Shown piece by piece: positions 4,277 to 6,078 of a stretch of 6,078 nucleotides of DNA (position 1 is its first letter; each line of letters opens with the position of its first letter). This DNA comes from Kiritimatiellia bacterium. Its GTDB lineage: Bacteria > Verrucomicrobiota > Kiritimatiellia > JAAZAB01. Location of the stretch: the NCBI GenBank assembly GCA_018400335.1, contig JAGYMT010000128.1:1-6078 (forward strand), read 5' to 3'. Position numbers and translations under genes: made by a program. The notes beneath the pieces are model-generated. The model was given only the letters and a program-made list of their open reading frames with translations, ran no database searches and was not told where the DNA came from.

Positions 4277-5962
4277 ATGCCGATGTTGAACTGCACGTCA
4301 GAAACGAGCTTCGTCCGCGCGGCAGTCGAGGGCCGCAAGCCCGTTCGCTGCCCCGCGAACACGCCCGTGGGTGAGCTGTCGGTTCAGGACGCCGAAGCCG
4401 GAGGACTTCCGTTCATAGCCGCGCTCGTCAACAACGATCTCGTTTCCCTGTCCTATCCGCTGGACGTCAATTGCAGCGTGCGGTTCCTGACCGCGGCGCA
4501 CTCGCTGGGGATGCGGGTCTACAGGAACTCATTGTCATTCCTGCTCTCGGCGGCTGCCGCCGGACTCTTCCCGGACGCGCATTTATCCATTGAGCATTCC
4601 CTTGGAACGGGCTTCTATTACACAATTGAAACGGGCCGCAAGCTATCGCGCAGGCAGGTGGAAAGGCTGGAACTCGGCATGCGGACAATTGTTGAGAACG
4701 ACATCCCGATAACCCGCAGGAAAATATCGTTCACGGAAGCCGATCGCTTCTTTCGCGGGACGAACCGGAGCGACAGGGCCGACCTCCTGAAGTTCCGGAA
4801 CCCGCCGAAGGTCGTTGTGTACTCTTGCGGTTCATTCATGGACCTCGCACACGGGCCGCTGGCGCCGCGCACGGGAATGCTGAAAACCTTCAAACTCATC
4901 CACTACCCGCCGGGGCTTGTGCTCCAGTTTCCGCACCCGGACACGCCGCGGAAAACCGCCCCGTTCAGGAACCAGCCGCATCTCTTCCAGATATTCCGCG
5001 AGCACAAGCAGTGGGGCCGGATTCTCGGGGTACACAACGCGGGCAGACTCAACGAGCTGATAGTGAACGGGGGGATAGACGAATTCATAAGGGTTGAGGA
5101 AGCCTTTCATGAAAAAAAAATAGCCATTATTGCCGACAGCATATCATCGCGACGCAGTCAGGCGCGGGTAATTCTTATTTCCGGCCCGTCTGCCGCCGGC
5201 AAGACCACGTTCGCGAAGCGTCTTGCAGTCCAGCTCCAGGCGAACGGACTGCGGCCCGTGACGATATCGCTGGATAATTACTACGTTGACGACCCGGACA
5301 CTCCGCTGGATGATGACGGCCGCCCCGATTACGAACACGTCAAGGCGCTTGATATCGAGCTCTTCAACAGGAACATTATCAAACTGATCGCCGGCAGGGA
5401 AATAGAGGTTCCTTTTTTCAATTTCAACACCAAGCGCCGCGAATATCGGGGCGAGAAGATGCGATTAGGCCCGGACCAGCCAATCATGGTGGAGGGTATT
5501 CATGGACTAAATCCTCTTTTCTCGCACAGAATCGCCGCACCGAATAAGTTCAAGATCTACATCAGCGCTCTAGCGCAACTCAACGTGGATGCCGGGAACA
5601 GGATTTCGACAACCGACAACCGGCTCATGCGCAGGCTGGTGCGAGACAGGATATTCCGGGGCAACTCTCCTCTGACCACGCTCCGCATGTGGCCGTCCGT
5701 CAGGCGCGGAGAGAAGAAGTGGATATTCCCCTTCCAGCAGTACGCCGACGCCACCTTCAACTCCGCGCTCGACTACGAGCTTGCGGTTCTCAAGCCCATT
5801 CTGACCCCAATGCTGATGGAGGTTAAACCCCATCACCAGGAGTATGCTGAGAGCCGCCGCCTCCAGGAGTTCCTGCTTAACTTTCTCGAGGCGCCCGCGG
5901 CCTTCGTGCCGCGGACCTCCATTCTGCGGGAATACATCGGGGCGAGCAGTTTCAAGTACTGA
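4277..5962 (+). CDS. Nucleoside (uridine) kinase fused to ThrRS-like TGS and SAD domains
   Basis: A 561-residue two-part protein. Residues about 1-75 look like a TGS domain, and 75-220 like the second additional domain (SAD) of threonyl-tRNA synthetase: SLSFLLSAAAAGLFPD, IEHSLGTGFYYTI and the MDLAHGPLAPRTG block followed by KTFKL. The residues aligned with the ThrRS editing ligands (HxxxH; CRGPH) appear as N84, F88, A191 and L195, so tRNA editing is unlikely. Residues about 297-520 are a uridine-kinase/phosphoribulokinase-type P-loop kinase: Walker A GPSAAGKTT (303-311), SLDNYY (331-336), VEGIHGLNP (405-413) and RRLVRDRIFRG (452-462). The expected reaction is NTP-dependent phosphorylation of a nucleoside; this fused type is known in several phyla and usually called nucleoside kinase. 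The start could be the ATG at 4277 (weak GAAGAG upstream) or at 4283; the open frame back to 4100 lies inside ilvC and is not used. Fourteen bases separate it from ilvC, so they are probably cotranscribed. The substrate is not proven. Confidence 0.9.
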   Translation: MPMLNCTSETSFVRAAVEGRKPVRCPANTPVGELSVQDAEAGGLPFIAALVNNDLVSLSYPLDVNCSVRFLTAAHSLGMRVYRNSLSFLLSAAAAGLFPDAHLSIEHSLGTGFYYTIETGRKLSRRQVERLELGMRTIVENDIPITRRKISFTEADRFFRGTNRSDRADLLKFRNPPKVVVYSCGSFMDLAHGPLAPRTGMLKTFKLIHYPPGLVLQFPHPDTPRKTAPFRNQPHLFQIFREHKQWGRILGVHNAGRLNELIVNGGIDEFIRVEEAFHEKKIAIIADSISSRRSQARVILISGPSAAGKTTFAKRLAVQLQANGLRPVTISLDNYYVDDPDTPLDDDGRPDYEHVKALDIELFNRNIIKLIAGREIEVPFFNFNTKRREYRGEKMRLGPDQPIMVEGIHGLNPLFSHRIAAPNKFKIYISALAQLNVDAGNRISTTDNRLMRRLVRDRIFRGNSPLTTLRMWPSVRRGEKKWIFPFQQYADATFNSALDYELAVLKPILTPMLMEVKPHHQEYAESRRLQEFLLNFLEAPAAFVPRTSILREYIGASSFKY

Positions 5963-6044
5963 AGACCATAATCTTTGGGATACCCTTTGTGCCGGCTTCC
6001 GCAATGGCCTTCAGCCATGCTTCCGCCGCGCAGGGAACAAGCCT
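5952..6044 (-). other. Possible C-terminal fragment of a convergent gene (no start; low confidence)
   Basis: The 116 bases after the kinase stop contain no complete gene, RNA gene or clear terminator. On the minus strand a frame of 30 codons ends AWLKAIAEAGTKGIPKIMVF-S-T at a TGA (5954-5952) that overlaps the kinase 3' end by 11 bases. The wording is protein-like, but an in-frame TAG at 6047-6045 blocks it upstream and there is no start codon. Another minus-strand frame to the right (AVDLIVQILVE, from about 6075 to 6043) also reads like protein. A one-base shift near 6045 would join the two, as in a broken gene or a sequence error. A plus-strand alternative (GTG at 5989, continuing past the edge) resembles a short signal-peptide-like start but is equally unproven. 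Confidence 0.2.
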
Positions 6045-6078
6045 CTACGAGGATCTGCACGATAAGATCCACAGCTTG

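Noticed and set aside
5833..6072. Minus-strand frame from a GTG at 6072 running to 5833.
   Set aside because: It runs about 130 bases antisense into the end of the kinase, and past about residue 15 it stops looking like protein.
1..6078. CRISPR arrays, tRNA or rRNA genes, riboswitches, toxin-antitoxin or defence genes, prophage genes.
   Set aside because: I looked on both strands and saw no spaced repeats, cloverleaf, conserved RNA core or matching protein motifs.

Overview
This window carries six recognisable genes of a GC-rich (mid-to-high 50s percent by eye) Gram-negative bacterium. A heptosyltransferase-type glycosyltransferase implies lipopolysaccharide or a similar outer-membrane glycan. 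The ketol-acid reductoisomerase is of the subtype shared by Bacteroidetes, PVC-type bacteria and yeast Ilv5, and the uroporphyrinogen-decarboxylase-like protein is of a kind I associate with Lentisphaerae, Planctomycetes and related uncultivated lineages. I therefore lean toward a PVC-superphylum or allied environmental bacterium. That is inference; no rRNA or other phylogenetic marker is present.

Left half (1-2893), all on the minus strand, read from right to left: a URO-D-superfamily protein (1760-2893) is followed after 3 bp by a family-9 glycosyltransferase (770-1756). A 244-bp gap follows, holding three GC-rich hairpins and a 13-bp direct repeat. Then come an FmdB-family zinc-ribbon protein (196-525) and, 6 bp later, the start of a second zinc-ribbon protein with a membrane segment (1-189), which runs off the left edge.

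Right half (2894-6078): a 271-bp divergent intergenic region holds a good promoter and ribosome binding site for ilvC (3165-4262, plus strand). The enzyme makes the dihydroxy acid precursors of valine, leucine and isoleucine. Fourteen bases after ilvC starts a fusion protein (4277-5962) that joins a threonyl-tRNA-synthetase-like N-terminal half (TGS plus SAD domains) to a uridine-kinase-type P-loop kinase. The last 116 bases hold no complete gene. A short minus-strand reading frame there could be the end of a convergent gene, possibly frameshifted.

The gene set is mostly housekeeping: envelope glycan synthesis, branched-chain amino acid synthesis and nucleoside phosphorylation. I found no defence system, CRISPR array, phage, transposase gene or RNA gene. 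The points most worth a second look are the kinase fusion, whose SAD half seems to have lost its editing and metal-binding residues, the hairpin/repeat cluster at 602-766, and the URO-D-like protein, which lacks the HxCG-type metal motif.
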